Shown here piece by piece: positions 8,244 through 16,109 of a DNA stretch of 64,000 nt. The stretch covers positions 4,245,501 through 4,309,500 of the forward strand of contig NC_019684.1 of NCBI RefSeq assembly GCF_000316645.1, given 5' to 3'. The first letter of the stretch is position 1. The number at the start of each line of letters is the position of its first letter. A program made the position numbers and the translations under genes. The stretch is from Nostoc sp. PCC 7524 (GTDB lineage Bacteria > Cyanobacteriota > Cyanobacteriia > Cyanobacteriales > Nostocaceae). Below the pieces are notes generated by a model. It was not told the origin of the DNA. It saw only the letters and a list, made by a program, of their open reading frames with translations, and did not search any database.

Positions 8244-9983
8244 ATGACTAATGAAAATTTGCCACAACCATTAGGTTCAGTAATCCAAGGTTCTCTGACT
8301 GGGGGTTTAGAAGTACGTTTACACCCTGATATTTCTGTTGAGGATATGCGGGTGGGTAAATTTTTAGTCGTGCAGGGGATGCGATCGCGCTTTTTCTGTA
8401 TGCTGACAGATGTAGCATTAGGAGCTGCTAACGCTCGCATCATCGCTAACCCCCCTAGTTGGGAAGACACTTTTTTACGGGAAGTGTTAGCTGGTAGTGG
8501 CACTTATGGGACGATTAACCTCGCACCCATGTTGATGTTCACCCCTGAATCTAATGAGTCTTTCTCATCTACAGATGGTAAATCTGTCAACCCCTTTGTG
8601 CCATCGTCTACTAATTTGGCTTCTTTTCAACCCCAAACTAGCACCACGATGGAATTACTCCCTGTCAAAACCATCCCCAGCCACTTTAGCCAAGTTTACG
8701 AAGCCAGCGAGGAAGATTTTCGACGGGTATTTGGTTGGGAAGATGATCCCCAAAGGCGCAACTTCTCTATTGGCAAACCCTTAGATATGGATGTGCCGGT
8801 ATGTATTGATTTAAACCGCTTTGTGGAACGTAGCAATGGGGTTTTTGGTAAATCTGGTACTGGTAAATCCTTTTTGACACGGTTACTGTTAGCTGGTGTA
8901 ATCCGCAAAAATGCAGCAGTTAACCTGATTTTTGATATGCACTCTGAATATGGCTGGGAAGCGGTAGCCGAGGGTAAGAACGTTAACACTGTAAAGGGAC
9001 TTAAGCAGTTGTTTCCTGGGAGAGTGGAAGTCTACACCCTTGATCCCGAATCTACTAAGCGCCGGGGTGTAAGGGATTCTCAAGAACTCTACCTGAGCTA
9101 TGAGCAAATCGAAGTCGAAGATATTAAATTATGTAGTCGAGATTTAGGCTTATCAGATGCGGCTTTAGATAACGCCAATATTTTATATAGTGAGTTCGGC
9201 AAGTCTTGGATTGTCCAATTGCTAAATATGACAAATGAAGAAATTGAGATGTTTTGTGACGAGAAGCGGGGACACAAAGGCTCAATTATGGCATTGCAGC
9301 GCAAATTATTGCGTTTAGATGGTTTAAAGTATATGCGGGCAGTTTGCCCCCAGAACTACATTAATAAAATCTTACAATCCTTAGAGGCTGGCAAGAATGT
9401 AGTGGTAGAATTTGGTTCCCAGTCGAATATGCTCTCGTATATGTTGGTGACTAACATGATCACCAGACGGATTCATGAGCATTACGTCAAAAAGGCCGAT
9501 AAATTCTTGCAAAGCAAAAATCCCAGCGATCGCCCTACCCCATTAATGATTACCATAGAAGAAGCCCACCGCTTCCTCGATCCAGGTGTGGTACAAAGTA
9601 CCATCTTTGGGACAATCGCCCGCGAACTGCGGAAGTATTTTGTCACACTTTTGGTAGTTGATCAACGGCCATCGGGCATAGATAATGAAGTCATGTCCCA
9701 AATCGGGACTCGCATCACCGCCTTGCTCAATGATGAAAAAGATATTGATGCCATTTTTACGGGTGTATCGGGTGCTGGTGGTCTGAGGTCTGTACTAGCC
9801 AAGTTAGACTCAAAGCAACAAGCCTTAATTTTAGGTCACGCTGTCCCTATGCCTGTGGTAGTAAGAACTCGTCCCTATGACTCCACCTTCTACGCAGAAA
9901 TTGGCGATCCAGCCTGGGAAGAAAAACCAGATGCAGAAGTATTCGCAGCTGCGGAACTAGCTAAAGCTGATTTAGGTTTTTAG
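8244..9983 (+). CDS. HerA-type ATPase (HAS-barrel + DUF87/FtsK-HerA domain)
   Basis: The 579-residue product starts with a small beta-barrel-like segment (residues about 8-100, LGSVIQGSLTGGLEVRL, VGKFLVVQG), matching the HAS barrel of HerA translocases. The ATPase domain follows: Walker A GKSGTGKS near residue 203, Walker B plus catalytic Glu in MITIEEAHRFLDP near 435, and DQRPSGID with the sensor region near 475. HerA proteins are hexameric DNA pumps that act in end resection with NurA nuclease, or in defence systems. No NurA or other nuclease gene lies beside it here, so it is an orphan in this window. The start ATG is 77 bp after the GST gene. Confidence 0.85.
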   Translation: MTNENLPQPLGSVIQGSLTGGLEVRLHPDISVEDMRVGKFLVVQGMRSRFFCMLTDVALGAANARIIANPPSWEDTFLREVLAGSGTYGTINLAPMLMFTPESNESFSSTDGKSVNPFVPSSTNLASFQPQTSTTMELLPVKTIPSHFSQVYEASEEDFRRVFGWEDDPQRRNFSIGKPLDMDVPVCIDLNRFVERSNGVFGKSGTGKSFLTRLLLAGVIRKNAAVNLIFDMHSEYGWEAVAEGKNVNTVKGLKQLFPGRVEVYTLDPESTKRRGVRDSQELYLSYEQIEVEDIKLCSRDLGLSDAALDNANILYSEFGKSWIVQLLNMTNEEIEMFCDEKRGHKGSIMALQRKLLRLDGLKYMRAVCPQNYINKILQSLEAGKNVVVEFGSQSNMLSYMLVTNMITRRIHEHYVKKADKFLQSKNPSDRPTPLMITIEEAHRFLDPGVVQSTIFGTIARELRKYFVTLLVVDQRPSGIDNEVMSQIGTRITALLNDEKDIDAIFTGVSGAGGLRSVLAKLDSKQQALILGHAVPMPVVVRTRPYDSTFYAEIGDPAWEEKPDAEVFAAAELAKADLGF

Positions 9984-10579
9984 AGGGAGTGAGGGAAGCA
10001 GAGGAGCAGAGGAGCAGGGGCGCAGGGGCGCAGAGGCGCAGAGGAGAAAAACTATTGCCTATTGCCTATTGCCTATTGCCTATTGCCTATTGCCTAAGTA
10101 GTACCTTCCCACCATTATTTTGACCTATTCAGTTCGGTTATCTCCCTACTTCCGAGCAACAGCAGAGTGGTTTTTCGCGTCACTATAGATCATAGTTAGG
10201 TTGCTCAAGGAAAATAAACTTTTTTTAAAAAACGAACAATTCTGCACTATAATTTATATCCTTCTTCAGGCTACTTTACTATCTGCCTGATTTGTTTTAC
10301 TATAAAATAAGTGGAACTCATACTGACTTCGGATTGAACAGTTGCTGCCAGCAACGAAGAGAAAGAATTCTTGAAAACAACCCAGATTGCTTGTAAGAGA
10401 TTCAAAAATTGAGGGATGGTAGGGGAACCTATCGCCAGGACGCGACTTCTGAAAAACGGATAGATGACATTGATTAAGTTTAGTAGCGTCTTAAGTACCG
10501 TGATATGCGTACTACCTTCCCCCATCGGACTGATTTACTCAAGATTGATTGTGTTTACGGAGTAGAGGATAACGCACCA
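9984..10579. other. Long leader/intergenic region before the sigma factor gene
   Basis: The first 110 bp are repeats: GCAGAGGA/GCGCAGGG units, then six TATTGCC heptads. Beyond that are a TATAAT box at 10248-10253, without a clear -35 partner, and a perfect 7-bp stem GTTGCTG-C-CAGCAAC at 10341-10355. An ATG at 10505 is in frame with the sigma gene but I prefer 10580. If the TATAAT is used, the mRNA leader would be about 320 nt. A leftward 84-codon frame at 10271-10525 is not convincing. Confidence 0.45.
10053..10094. repeat. TATTGCC heptad array, 6 copies
   Basis: Six perfect tandem TATTGCC units between the HerA-like and sigma genes. The same heptad occurs five times at 17037-17071, inside a MITE-like element. 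Confidence 0.92.
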
Positions 10580-11563
10580 ATGCCTACTGTTAACACCCAC
10601 AATGAAGACCTGAACACCAAATTCACGGCTGATATGGTGCGAACCTATCTGCGGGAAATTGGTAGGGTACCCCTGCTCACCCGTGAGCAAGAGATTGTTT
10701 ACGGGAAGCAGGTGCAACAAATGATGTCACTTCTAGACGCTAAGGAAGCTTTAGCGAAGAAGTTGGAACGCGAGCCGAGTTTACCAGAGTGGGCGGATCA
10801 TGTTCACCAGTCTGAAACAGAAGTGAAGCAGACGGTAGCCCAAGGTAAACGCGCCAAGCAGAAGATGATTGAAGCGAACCTGCGCTTGGTAGTGGCGATC
10901 GCCAAAAAATACCAGAAACGTAACATGGAGTTTCTGGATTTAATCCAAGAGGGAACTTTAGGATTAGAGCGAGGTGTGGAGAAATTTGATCCCACACGGG
11001 GTTATAAATTCTCAACCTACGCTTACTGGTGGATTCGCCAAGCAATTACCCGTGCGATCGCTCAACAAGGTCGTACTATCAGATTACCCATTCACATCAC
11101 CGAGAAACTCAACAAAATCAAAAAAGTACAGCGCGAACTAGCTCAAACTTTGGGGCGATCGCCTTCTCCTGCGGAAATCGCCAAAGAACTAGAACTAGAA
11201 CCTGCTCAGATTCGGGAATATCTGAACATGGCGCGTCAACCAGTTTCTTTAGATGTGCGAGTTGGTGACAACCAAGATACAGAACTGCAAGAAATGCTCG
11301 AAGATGAAGGCCCATCTCCAGAGTATTACACCACCCAAGAATTCTTGCGCCAAGACTTGAACACCCTGTTAGCGGAACTTACACCCCAACAGCGAGAAGT
11401 GTTAGCACTGCGCTTTGGTTTAGAAGATGGTAACGAAATGTCTCTAGCAAAAGTGGGCGAACGATTGAATCTCAGTCGTGAACGCGTCCGCCAGTTAGAG
11501 CATCAAGCTCTGGCTCATTTGCGTCGTCGTCGAGCCAATGTGAAAGAGTATGTTGCTAGCTAA
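10580..11563 (+). CDS. Group 2 sigma-70 factor (SigB/SigD-type)
   Basis: The product (327 residues from ATG 10580) has region 1.2 ([17 protein letters not shown]), region 2 ([54 protein letters not shown]), region 3 ([14 protein letters not shown]) and region 4 with helix-turn-helix ([20 protein letters not shown]). It lacks the long acidic region 1.1 of the primary sigma factor, which marks it as group 2: non-essential sigma factors that cyanobacteria use in stress, nitrogen, carbon and dark responses. I chose 10580 because family proteins begin near MPTV and run into [10 protein letters not shown]; a start at 10505 would add 25 residues. The paralogue letter cannot be assigned by eye. Confidence 0.92.
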   Translation: MPTVNTHNEDLNTKFTADMVRTYLREIGRVPLLTREQEIVYGKQVQQMMSLLDAKEALAKKLEREPSLPEWADHVHQSETEVKQTVAQGKRAKQKMIEANLRLVVAIAKKYQKRNMEFLDLIQEGTLGLERGVEKFDPTRGYKFSTYAYWWIRQAITRAIAQQGRTIRLPIHITEKLNKIKKVQRELAQTLGRSPSPAEIAKELELEPAQIREYLNMARQPVSLDVRVGDNQDTELQEMLEDEGPSPEYYTTQEFLRQDLNTLLAELTPQQREVLALRFGLEDGNEMSLAKVGERLNLSRERVRQLEHQALAHLRRRRANVKEYVAS

Positions 11564-11569
11564 AAATAT

Positions 11570-11633
11570 AGACGTAGCAGTGCTACGTCTGTATAGGGTG
11601 AATCGCCTCCTGAATTCAGGGGGCAATTTTTTT
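11570..11633 (+). terminator. Double hairpin terminator after the sigma gene
   Basis: A perfect 10-bp inverted repeat (AGACGTAGCA at 11570-11579 and TGCTACGTCT at 11581-11590) is followed by a second stem (GCCTCCTGAA with TTCAGGGGGC, 11605-11624) and a run of T to 11633. The second has the form of an intrinsic terminator. Confidence 0.8.
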
Positions 11634-11878
11634 GGTCAGAATTCAACGCAGATGGACGCAGATAAATTTGTAACTTATTAGACTAGAAAACGCTGTGTAT
11701 TGCACCCAGCTAAGAACCGCTATAAGCCAGAATCAGGGTTTTGAACACCTACACCCCAGCCTAAACGCCCTTAATTTTCAGGAAATTGTGCCTGAGTGAA
11801 TTTTGAAGTGTCAAGGATTGTAGTATAGTCGGCCGTGGTAAAGCCATCTATTTATTCGATATTTTAGGAGTTTTGGGA
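11634..11878. other. Upstream region of rpiA
   Basis: Possible weak promoter elements lie before rpiA: TTGAAG at 11803-11808 and TATAGT at 11824-11829, with a short 15-bp spacer. A ribosome site AGGAG at 11866-11870 precedes the ATG at 11879. I see nothing else. Confidence 0.35.
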
Positions 11879-12589
11879 ATGACAGGAACAACAGACCCCG
11901 TTACTTTGATGAAGCAAGAAGTTGGTAAAGCAGCCGCAGCTTTGGTAAAATCAGGCTCAATTGTGGGGTTAGGTACTGGTTCAACTACAGCTTACACGAT
12001 TCAATATTTAGGCGATCGCCTCAAATCTGGGGAACTGCAAGATATAGTCGGTATCCCTACCTCATTTCAGTCTGAGGTGTTGGCGAAAAAATACGGCGTT
12101 CCTCTCACTACACTAGACGCTGTTGATCACATTGATATTGCCATTGATGGAGCTGATGAAGTTGACCCCAAAAAGAACTTAATTAAAGGTGGTGGTGCAG
12201 CCCATACCCGCGAAAAAGTAGTTGATTACTTGGCGAATCAATTTATTGTTGTGGTAGACAGTGGTAAATTAGTAGACCGCTTAGGTTCGGTTTTTGCTGT
12301 CCCAGTAGAAGTGATTCCAATGGCAATTACTCCTGTTACCAATGCAATTAAGGCACTCGGCGGTAAACCAGAACTGCGTATGGGTGTGAAAAAAGCCGGG
12401 CCTGTCATCACTGACCAAGGTAACTTTGTCTTAGATGTCAGATTTGACTCAATCGATGACCCAGTTAACCTAGAAAAAACCTTGAATAATATTCCTGGTG
12501 TTCTAGAGAATGGTATCTTCGTCAACTGTGCTGATGTAGTTTTAGTTGGCGAAGTTGTAGATGGTCAGCCAGTAGTGCGGCAACTATAA
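11879..12589 (+). CDS. rpiA: Ribose-5-phosphate isomerase A
   Basis: The enzyme interconverts ribose 5-phosphate and ribulose 5-phosphate in the Calvin cycle and the pentose phosphate pathway, in the cytosol. Family motifs are all present: [10 protein letters not shown] (phosphate loop), [13 protein letters not shown] with the catalytic Asp residues, [11 protein letters not shown] with the Lys, and [10 protein letters not shown]. Length (236 residues) is normal. The ATG at 11879 follows AGGAG at an 8-bp spacing; a TTG two codons earlier is less likely. The gene is monocistronic, with repeats downstream. Confidence 0.97.
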   Translation: MTGTTDPVTLMKQEVGKAAAALVKSGSIVGLGTGSTTAYTIQYLGDRLKSGELQDIVGIPTSFQSEVLAKKYGVPLTTLDAVDHIDIAIDGADEVDPKKNLIKGGGAAHTREKVVDYLANQFIVVVDSGKLVDRLGSVFAVPVEVIPMAITPVTNAIKALGGKPELRMGVKKAGPVITDQGNFVLDVRFDSIDDPVNLEKTLNNIPGVLENGIFVNCADVVLVGEVVDGQPVVRQL

Positions 12590-12635
12590 AGCATGGGGTA
12601 TGGGGCATGGAGAACTAATTGACCTTGTTATTAAT

Positions 12636-12670
12636 TCCCCATTCCCTACTCCCTACTCCCCACTCCCCCA
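12636..12670. repeat. CCCTACT/CCCCACT heptads overlapping a gene end
   Basis: Three heptad units (12644-12664) between rpiA and the leftward amidotransferase gene. The last codons and the stop codon of the amidotransferase gene (12653-12655) lie inside the array. Confidence 0.8.
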
Positions 12671-13375
12671 ATACATATGCAGCTTTTGATTACCAAGTCC
12701 ATCTAGTATGCTGCTCATCATAGTGTTAATCTTGTTAAAATTATCTTCTGCGCCCAGCATCTGTTCTGGCTGCTGGATGTATTTCCCTTCAAGAAGTTCA
12801 TTAGCACAATTTTCAATTATCTGCTGTACACTTTCCTGAGTTGATTCCAAGTGAAACTGTAAAGCTAATACATTCTGTCCATAAATAAACGCCTGATTTT
12901 GACAAGCTTCACTATAAGCTAATTGAATTGCGCCTTGAGGTAGATCAAAAGTGTCACCATGCCAATGAAACACGGTAAACTCTGGCGGTAAAGCATCGAA
13001 AATCGCTAAATCTTGGGCTGCTTTTGTAAGTCTAATCGGGAACCAACCTATTTCCTTATATCGTCCTTGGTAAACTGTTGCACCTAAAACATCTGCGATT
13101 AACTGCGCTCCCAAACAAATGCCGACAACTGTCTTATTTGCTGTGATTGCTTGTTCTATAAATCGCTTTTCTGGAGTTAACCAAGAATACTTGTCATCCT
13201 CATAGATATTCATGGGGCCACCCATGACAACTAGCCAATCAATATCTGCAATTTTAGGTAAAGAGTCATCATCATAAAATTTAGTTACTGATAGAGAATG
13301 CTGATTTCTGATTGCCCACGCTTCAATACTCGCAAGGTTTTCAAAAGGAACGTGTTGCAAATAATGGATTTTCAT
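12653..13375 (-). CDS. Class I glutamine amidotransferase-like protein (GMP synthase-type)
   Basis: The 240-residue protein (start ATG at 13375, MKIHYLQH; an upstream TTG is unlikely) has the class I amidotransferase fold: DWLVVMGGPMNIYED, nucleophile Cys in GICLGAQLIADVLGA near residue 90, and the catalytic His-Glu in ALQFHLEST near residue 180. Such stand-alone domains hydrolyse glutamine or related gamma-glutamyl compounds; their true substrate is usually unknown. It has no synthetase domain, so it is not GuaA. The C-terminal tail (YWGSGE) is encoded by the beginning of a heptad repeat, so the native end may have been altered by the repeat. Confidence 0.85.
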   Translation of the reverse strand: MKIHYLQHVPFENLASIEAWAIRNQHSLSVTKFYDDDSLPKIADIDWLVVMGGPMNIYEDDKYSWLTPEKRFIEQAITANKTVVGICLGAQLIADVLGATVYQGRYKEIGWFPIRLTKAAQDLAIFDALPPEFTVFHWHGDTFDLPQGAIQLAYSEACQNQAFIYGQNVLALQFHLESTQESVQQIIENCANELLEGKYIQQPEQMLGAEDNFNKINTMMSSILDGLGNQKLHMYWGSGE

Positions 13376-13602
13376 GTCTGTAAAAATAGGCAAATTGGCA
13401 ATTTAAATGTTCAGGATTCATTGTAATGTTAGAACAGCTTGTTTAGTCTGTTTCATTGGGTTGAATACTTATCTATTGACAAATGTCTTAAACCATGTTT
13501 TCGTGGCTTTGACTAATTGGTGTCAGCTTTCTTGAATTGGCATTGGAACTATTTAATTATATGAACGTCTCGGTGTCGGTTAAGAAAAATAATGACCTCC
13601 TT

Positions 13603-13630
13603 GTTAAATATTTTCCGGAAAATATTTAAC
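13603..13630. promoter_or_regulatory. Perfect 28-bp palindrome upstream of the AMIN/serine-hydrolase gene
   Basis: GTTAAATATTTTCC at 13603-13616 is followed directly by its exact reverse complement to 13630, centred on TCCGGA. It ends 52 bp before the ATG at 13683. No T-run follows, so an operator for a dimeric regulator is more likely than a terminator. This is inference; the bound protein is unknown. Confidence 0.6.
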
Positions 13631-13682
13631 CGTCTCAGAAAATCTTGCAAACGCACTATATCGCTGTTCACACCTCACACGC

Positions 13683-14954
13683 ATGAAATCACCTGTTTTA
13701 TTTCTCGGCTTACTCAGCAGTATCCTTGTATCTTTCCCAGCCAACGCAGCTCGCTTACAATCGTGGAACTTTAACCCAACTAAAAATCAATTAAGTATCA
13801 CGACAGATTCAGGAGTTAAACCAAAAGCCTTTTTAATTAATAACCCTACTAGACTTGTCATTGATCTGCCACAAACAAAACTGAATAGTAGTACAGCACG
13901 TCAAAATTTCGGATCAGGTATACAAGAAATTCGGGTAGGTAAATTTGATGGGCAAACTACTAGGATAGTCGTTGAGTTAGCCCCAGGTTATACAGCTGAT
14001 CCTGAAAAATTAGTGATTAAAGGAGATTCTGCTTCACACTGGATTGTTGATTTATCTGCTATTGAGCGAGGTATTTATCAAGCTTCATCTAGTGAAGACA
14101 AAGTTTTTATCCCTATACAACCTGTAAATTTTGCTGGTGTTGTTCCCTTAAACCGAGAGATATCACAGCTTGATTCTCAAATTAAAAGTTTAATGGCTCG
14201 CTACCGTTCTCTTTCACCAGGAATGTTTTTCTTAGATATGGAAACAGGTGAATATTTAGATATCAACGGTGAAAAGATATTCCCTGCTGCTAGTACCATT
14301 AAGTTCCCGATTCTTGTGGCTTTATTCCAAGAAATTGAGGCTGGTAGAGTCCGAACAAATGAAACATTGGTGATGCGCCGTGATTTGATGACTGGTGGTT
14401 CAGGCAATATGCAGTATCAAAAGCCAGGAACTAAGTTTAATCTCTTGGAAACTGCTAATAGAATGATGATTATCAGCGATAATACCGCTACAAATATGAT
14501 TATCGATCGCTTGGGTGGTAAGAATCGACTCAATGAGCGTTTCCGCAGTTGGGGATTGCAAAATACTGTCATTCGTAATTTGTTAGGAGATTTTAAAGGC
14601 ACTAATACAACCAGTGCTAAAGATTTAGTACGACTAGCGGCATTAATTTCTAATGAAAAGTTGCTCGGCTCTAGCGGCTACACACAGGTGATGAATATCA
14701 TGAGTCGCTGCAAAAATAGAAGTTTGTTACCAGTGGGTTTGGGTAAAGGTGCAGCGATCGCTCATAAAACAGGTACACTGGGAAGAGTCTTAGGCGATGC
14801 CGGAATTATCCAAACACCATCAGGAAAACGCTATTTGGCTGGTATTCTAGTAGCCAGACCTTTTCGTGATGCCAGAGCCAGGAGTTTTATCAATCAAGTT
14901 TCCCGTCTAGTATATGGCTACATCGAACAACCAAGAGCAGTCAGCCAAAAGTAA
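13683..14954 (+). CDS. AMIN domain + class A beta-lactamase-like serine hydrolase, exported
   Basis: The 423-residue protein has a signal peptide (MKSPVLFLGLLSSILVSFPANA), an AMIN domain at about residues 23-125 (LQSWNFNPTKNQLSI, PTRLVIDLP, QTTRIVVEL), and a C-terminal penicillin-recognising domain. Active-site motifs are STIK (Ser near 204), SDN (near 263) and KTG (near 360). AMIN domains bind peptidoglycan or target periplasmic proteins to septa or pores. I do not see a clear Glu equivalent to Glu166 (the region reads RNLLGDFKGTNTTSAKDL), which class A beta-lactamases need to free the enzyme. It may therefore be a cell-wall enzyme or slow acylating protein, not a resistance factor. A terminator follows. 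Confidence 0.87.
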   Translation: MKSPVLFLGLLSSILVSFPANAARLQSWNFNPTKNQLSITTDSGVKPKAFLINNPTRLVIDLPQTKLNSSTARQNFGSGIQEIRVGKFDGQTTRIVVELAPGYTADPEKLVIKGDSASHWIVDLSAIERGIYQASSSEDKVFIPIQPVNFAGVVPLNREISQLDSQIKSLMARYRSLSPGMFFLDMETGEYLDINGEKIFPAASTIKFPILVALFQEIEAGRVRTNETLVMRRDLMTGGSGNMQYQKPGTKFNLLETANRMMIISDNTATNMIIDRLGGKNRLNERFRSWGLQNTVIRNLLGDFKGTNTTSAKDLVRLAALISNEKLLGSSGYTQVMNIMSRCKNRSLLPVGLGKGAAIAHKTGTLGRVLGDAGIIQTPSGKRYLAGILVARPFRDARARSFINQVSRLVYGYIEQPRAVSQK

Positions 14955-14983
14955 TTTTTCTATCCAGAATTAAAGTGAAGTAC

Positions 14984-15016
14984 CGGCAGTGATTTATTCA
15001 TTCACTGCCGATTTTT
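14984..15016 (+). terminator. Intrinsic terminator after the AMIN/serine-hydrolase gene
   Basis: A perfect 9-bp stem (CGGCAGTGA at 14984-14992 with TCACTGCCG at 15002-15010) is followed by ATTTTTAATTT. Confidence 0.75.
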
Positions 15017-15122
15017 AATTTATAGCAGGTGACAGGTGACAGGTTACAGGCTCCAAAGCCTCTTAGTGTAACGGTTTTATGATTGCTTGATGTCCTAATC
15101 TATATGGCGACTGCTATAAATT
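15017..15122. mobile_element. MITE-like element, family 1, copy 1
   Basis: A 106-bp segment is bounded by perfect 12-bp terminal inverted repeats (AATTTATAGCAG at 15017-15028, CTGCTATAAATT at 15111-15122). Inside are AGGTGAC/AGGTTAC heptads and a unique part (GGTTTTATGATTGCTTGATG and onward). A related copy lies inverted at 19334-19444. It has no coding capacity. No target-site duplication is evident because the ends are AT-rich. Confidence 0.7.
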
Positions 15123-15608
15123 AAACAATACCTATCAAAAGATAGATGATACATAGTTAAAATCTAAGCGGTTATCTATTTTGAATTATGATATTTATTT
15201 AGTCCTGATATTGAAATGTTTATTATTTTTGTCAACTATTTTAGTGAATATTTACAGATAGATTTATATAAGTTAACAGTCATCATTTTGATGGATTTAT
15301 CAAAAAAAAGGACTTAAATCTTAATAGATTTTGAAAATTAATAATTGATCCCCGCAGGACACAATAACAAACTTAAGAAACCCCAGTTATTGACTAGGGT
15401 TTGTAATCCTTAACTGGCAATAATTATTGATAAAACTACCAAAAAAATATGTGGATTGTTGTGATATTTCCGGTAATTATATCGGAAAAGTAGTCTTATA
15501 AATTTGTAATCAAGAACACTATTGACTGTTGAAAAAGTTAGGATTAGCGTTATAGGTAAGTCCTGCAAAGGACGTTCTCTAAGCATCAGCAAATCGGAGA
15601 TATTTCCT
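15123..15608. other. AT-rich upstream region of the copper-storage-like gene
   Basis: About 490 bp without a gene. It has a hairpin AAACCC(C)AGT...ACT(A)GGGTTT at 15378-15402, an inverted repeat TTTCCG-N10-CGGAAA at 15467-15488, and a small stem GTCC/GGAC about 40 bp before the start codon. These could belong to regulation of the downstream metal-binding protein, but I cannot assign a regulator. Confidence 0.4.
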
Positions 15609-15971
15609 ATGATGATGATGATGACTGAATCCATGACTGCGGAAATGCAAGCCTGCATGAAAGCTTGTATGGACTGTCAGAAAATGTGCATGGAAACCAT
15701 GACTTACTGCATGAGCCAAAGCGGTAAGCAAATGGATATGAACATGATGGGCATGATGCGCGACTGTGCGGAAATGTGCATGATGTGCATGAATATGATG
15801 ATGGGCGGTTCTGAGTTTATGGGACGCACTTGTATGCTATGTGCAGAAATGTGCGATCGCGTGGCTATGGCTTGTGAACAAATGAGCAATGATGAAATGA
15901 TGATGCAATGTGCTGCCGCTTGCCGCAAGTGTGCAGAATCTTGCAGAAGTATGCAAATGATGCCCGCTTAA
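15609..15971 (+). CDS. Csp-like four-helix-bundle copper-storage protein (DUF326 type), Met/Cys-rich
   Basis: The 120-residue protein has, by my count, 16 Cys and about 37 Met. Cys residues fall on helix-compatible spacings (CxxxC, CxxC) in four blocks, e.g. QACMKACMDCQKMCME, CAEMCMMC, CMLCAEMCDRVAMAC and CAAACRKCAESC. This is the pattern of the Csp/DUF326 four-helix bundles, which hold many Cu(I) ions in the core. There is no signal peptide, so a cytosolic Csp3-like role is likely. ATG 15609 is supported by GGAGA 8 bp upstream; upstream in-frame codons lack similarity. The Met content is unusually high, perhaps adding Cu(I) or Ag(I) ligands. A strong hairpin follows. Confidence 0.85.
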   Translation: MMMMMTESMTAEMQACMKACMDCQKMCMETMTYCMSQSGKQMDMNMMGMMRDCAEMCMMCMNMMMGGSEFMGRTCMLCAEMCDRVAMACEQMSNDEMMMQCAAACRKCAESCRSMQMMPA

Positions 15972-16010
15972 TTTCATCAACTAGCAGAAGTTTATCTGCA
16001 ACCTATGATT

Positions 16011-16050
16011 CAAGCGCCTAGACTTTTTTGTCTGGGCGCTTGAAGTTTTA
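16011..16050 (+). terminator. Hairpin after the copper-storage-like gene
   Basis: A 13-bp stem (CAAGCGCCTAGAC at 16011-16023 with GTCTGGGCGCTTG at 16030-16042, one G-T pair) has a T6 loop and is followed by AAGTTTTAA. It is probably an intrinsic terminator. Confidence 0.7.
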
Positions 16051-16109
16051 ATAGCAAAACATTAACTTTAAATTTGGCGCTAAACTTTGGCCAAAATGCC
16101 TGACTGTAG

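Noticed and set aside
8244..9983. HerA-based anti-phage defence system
   Set aside because: No Sir2, DUF4297 or other effector gene is adjacent, and the neighbours are housekeeping genes.
10053..10094. Possible CRISPR array
   Set aside because: Units are 7 bp and directly adjacent with no spacers, and there are no cas genes. The same holds for the other heptad arrays.
10271..10525. 84-codon leftward frame before the sigma gene
   Set aside because: No similarity to anything I know, no good ribosome site, and it overlaps the likely leader of the sigma gene.
13683..14954. Antibiotic-resistance beta-lactamase
   Set aside because: An AMIN domain is fused, no clear Glu166 equivalent is visible, and there is no resistance context.
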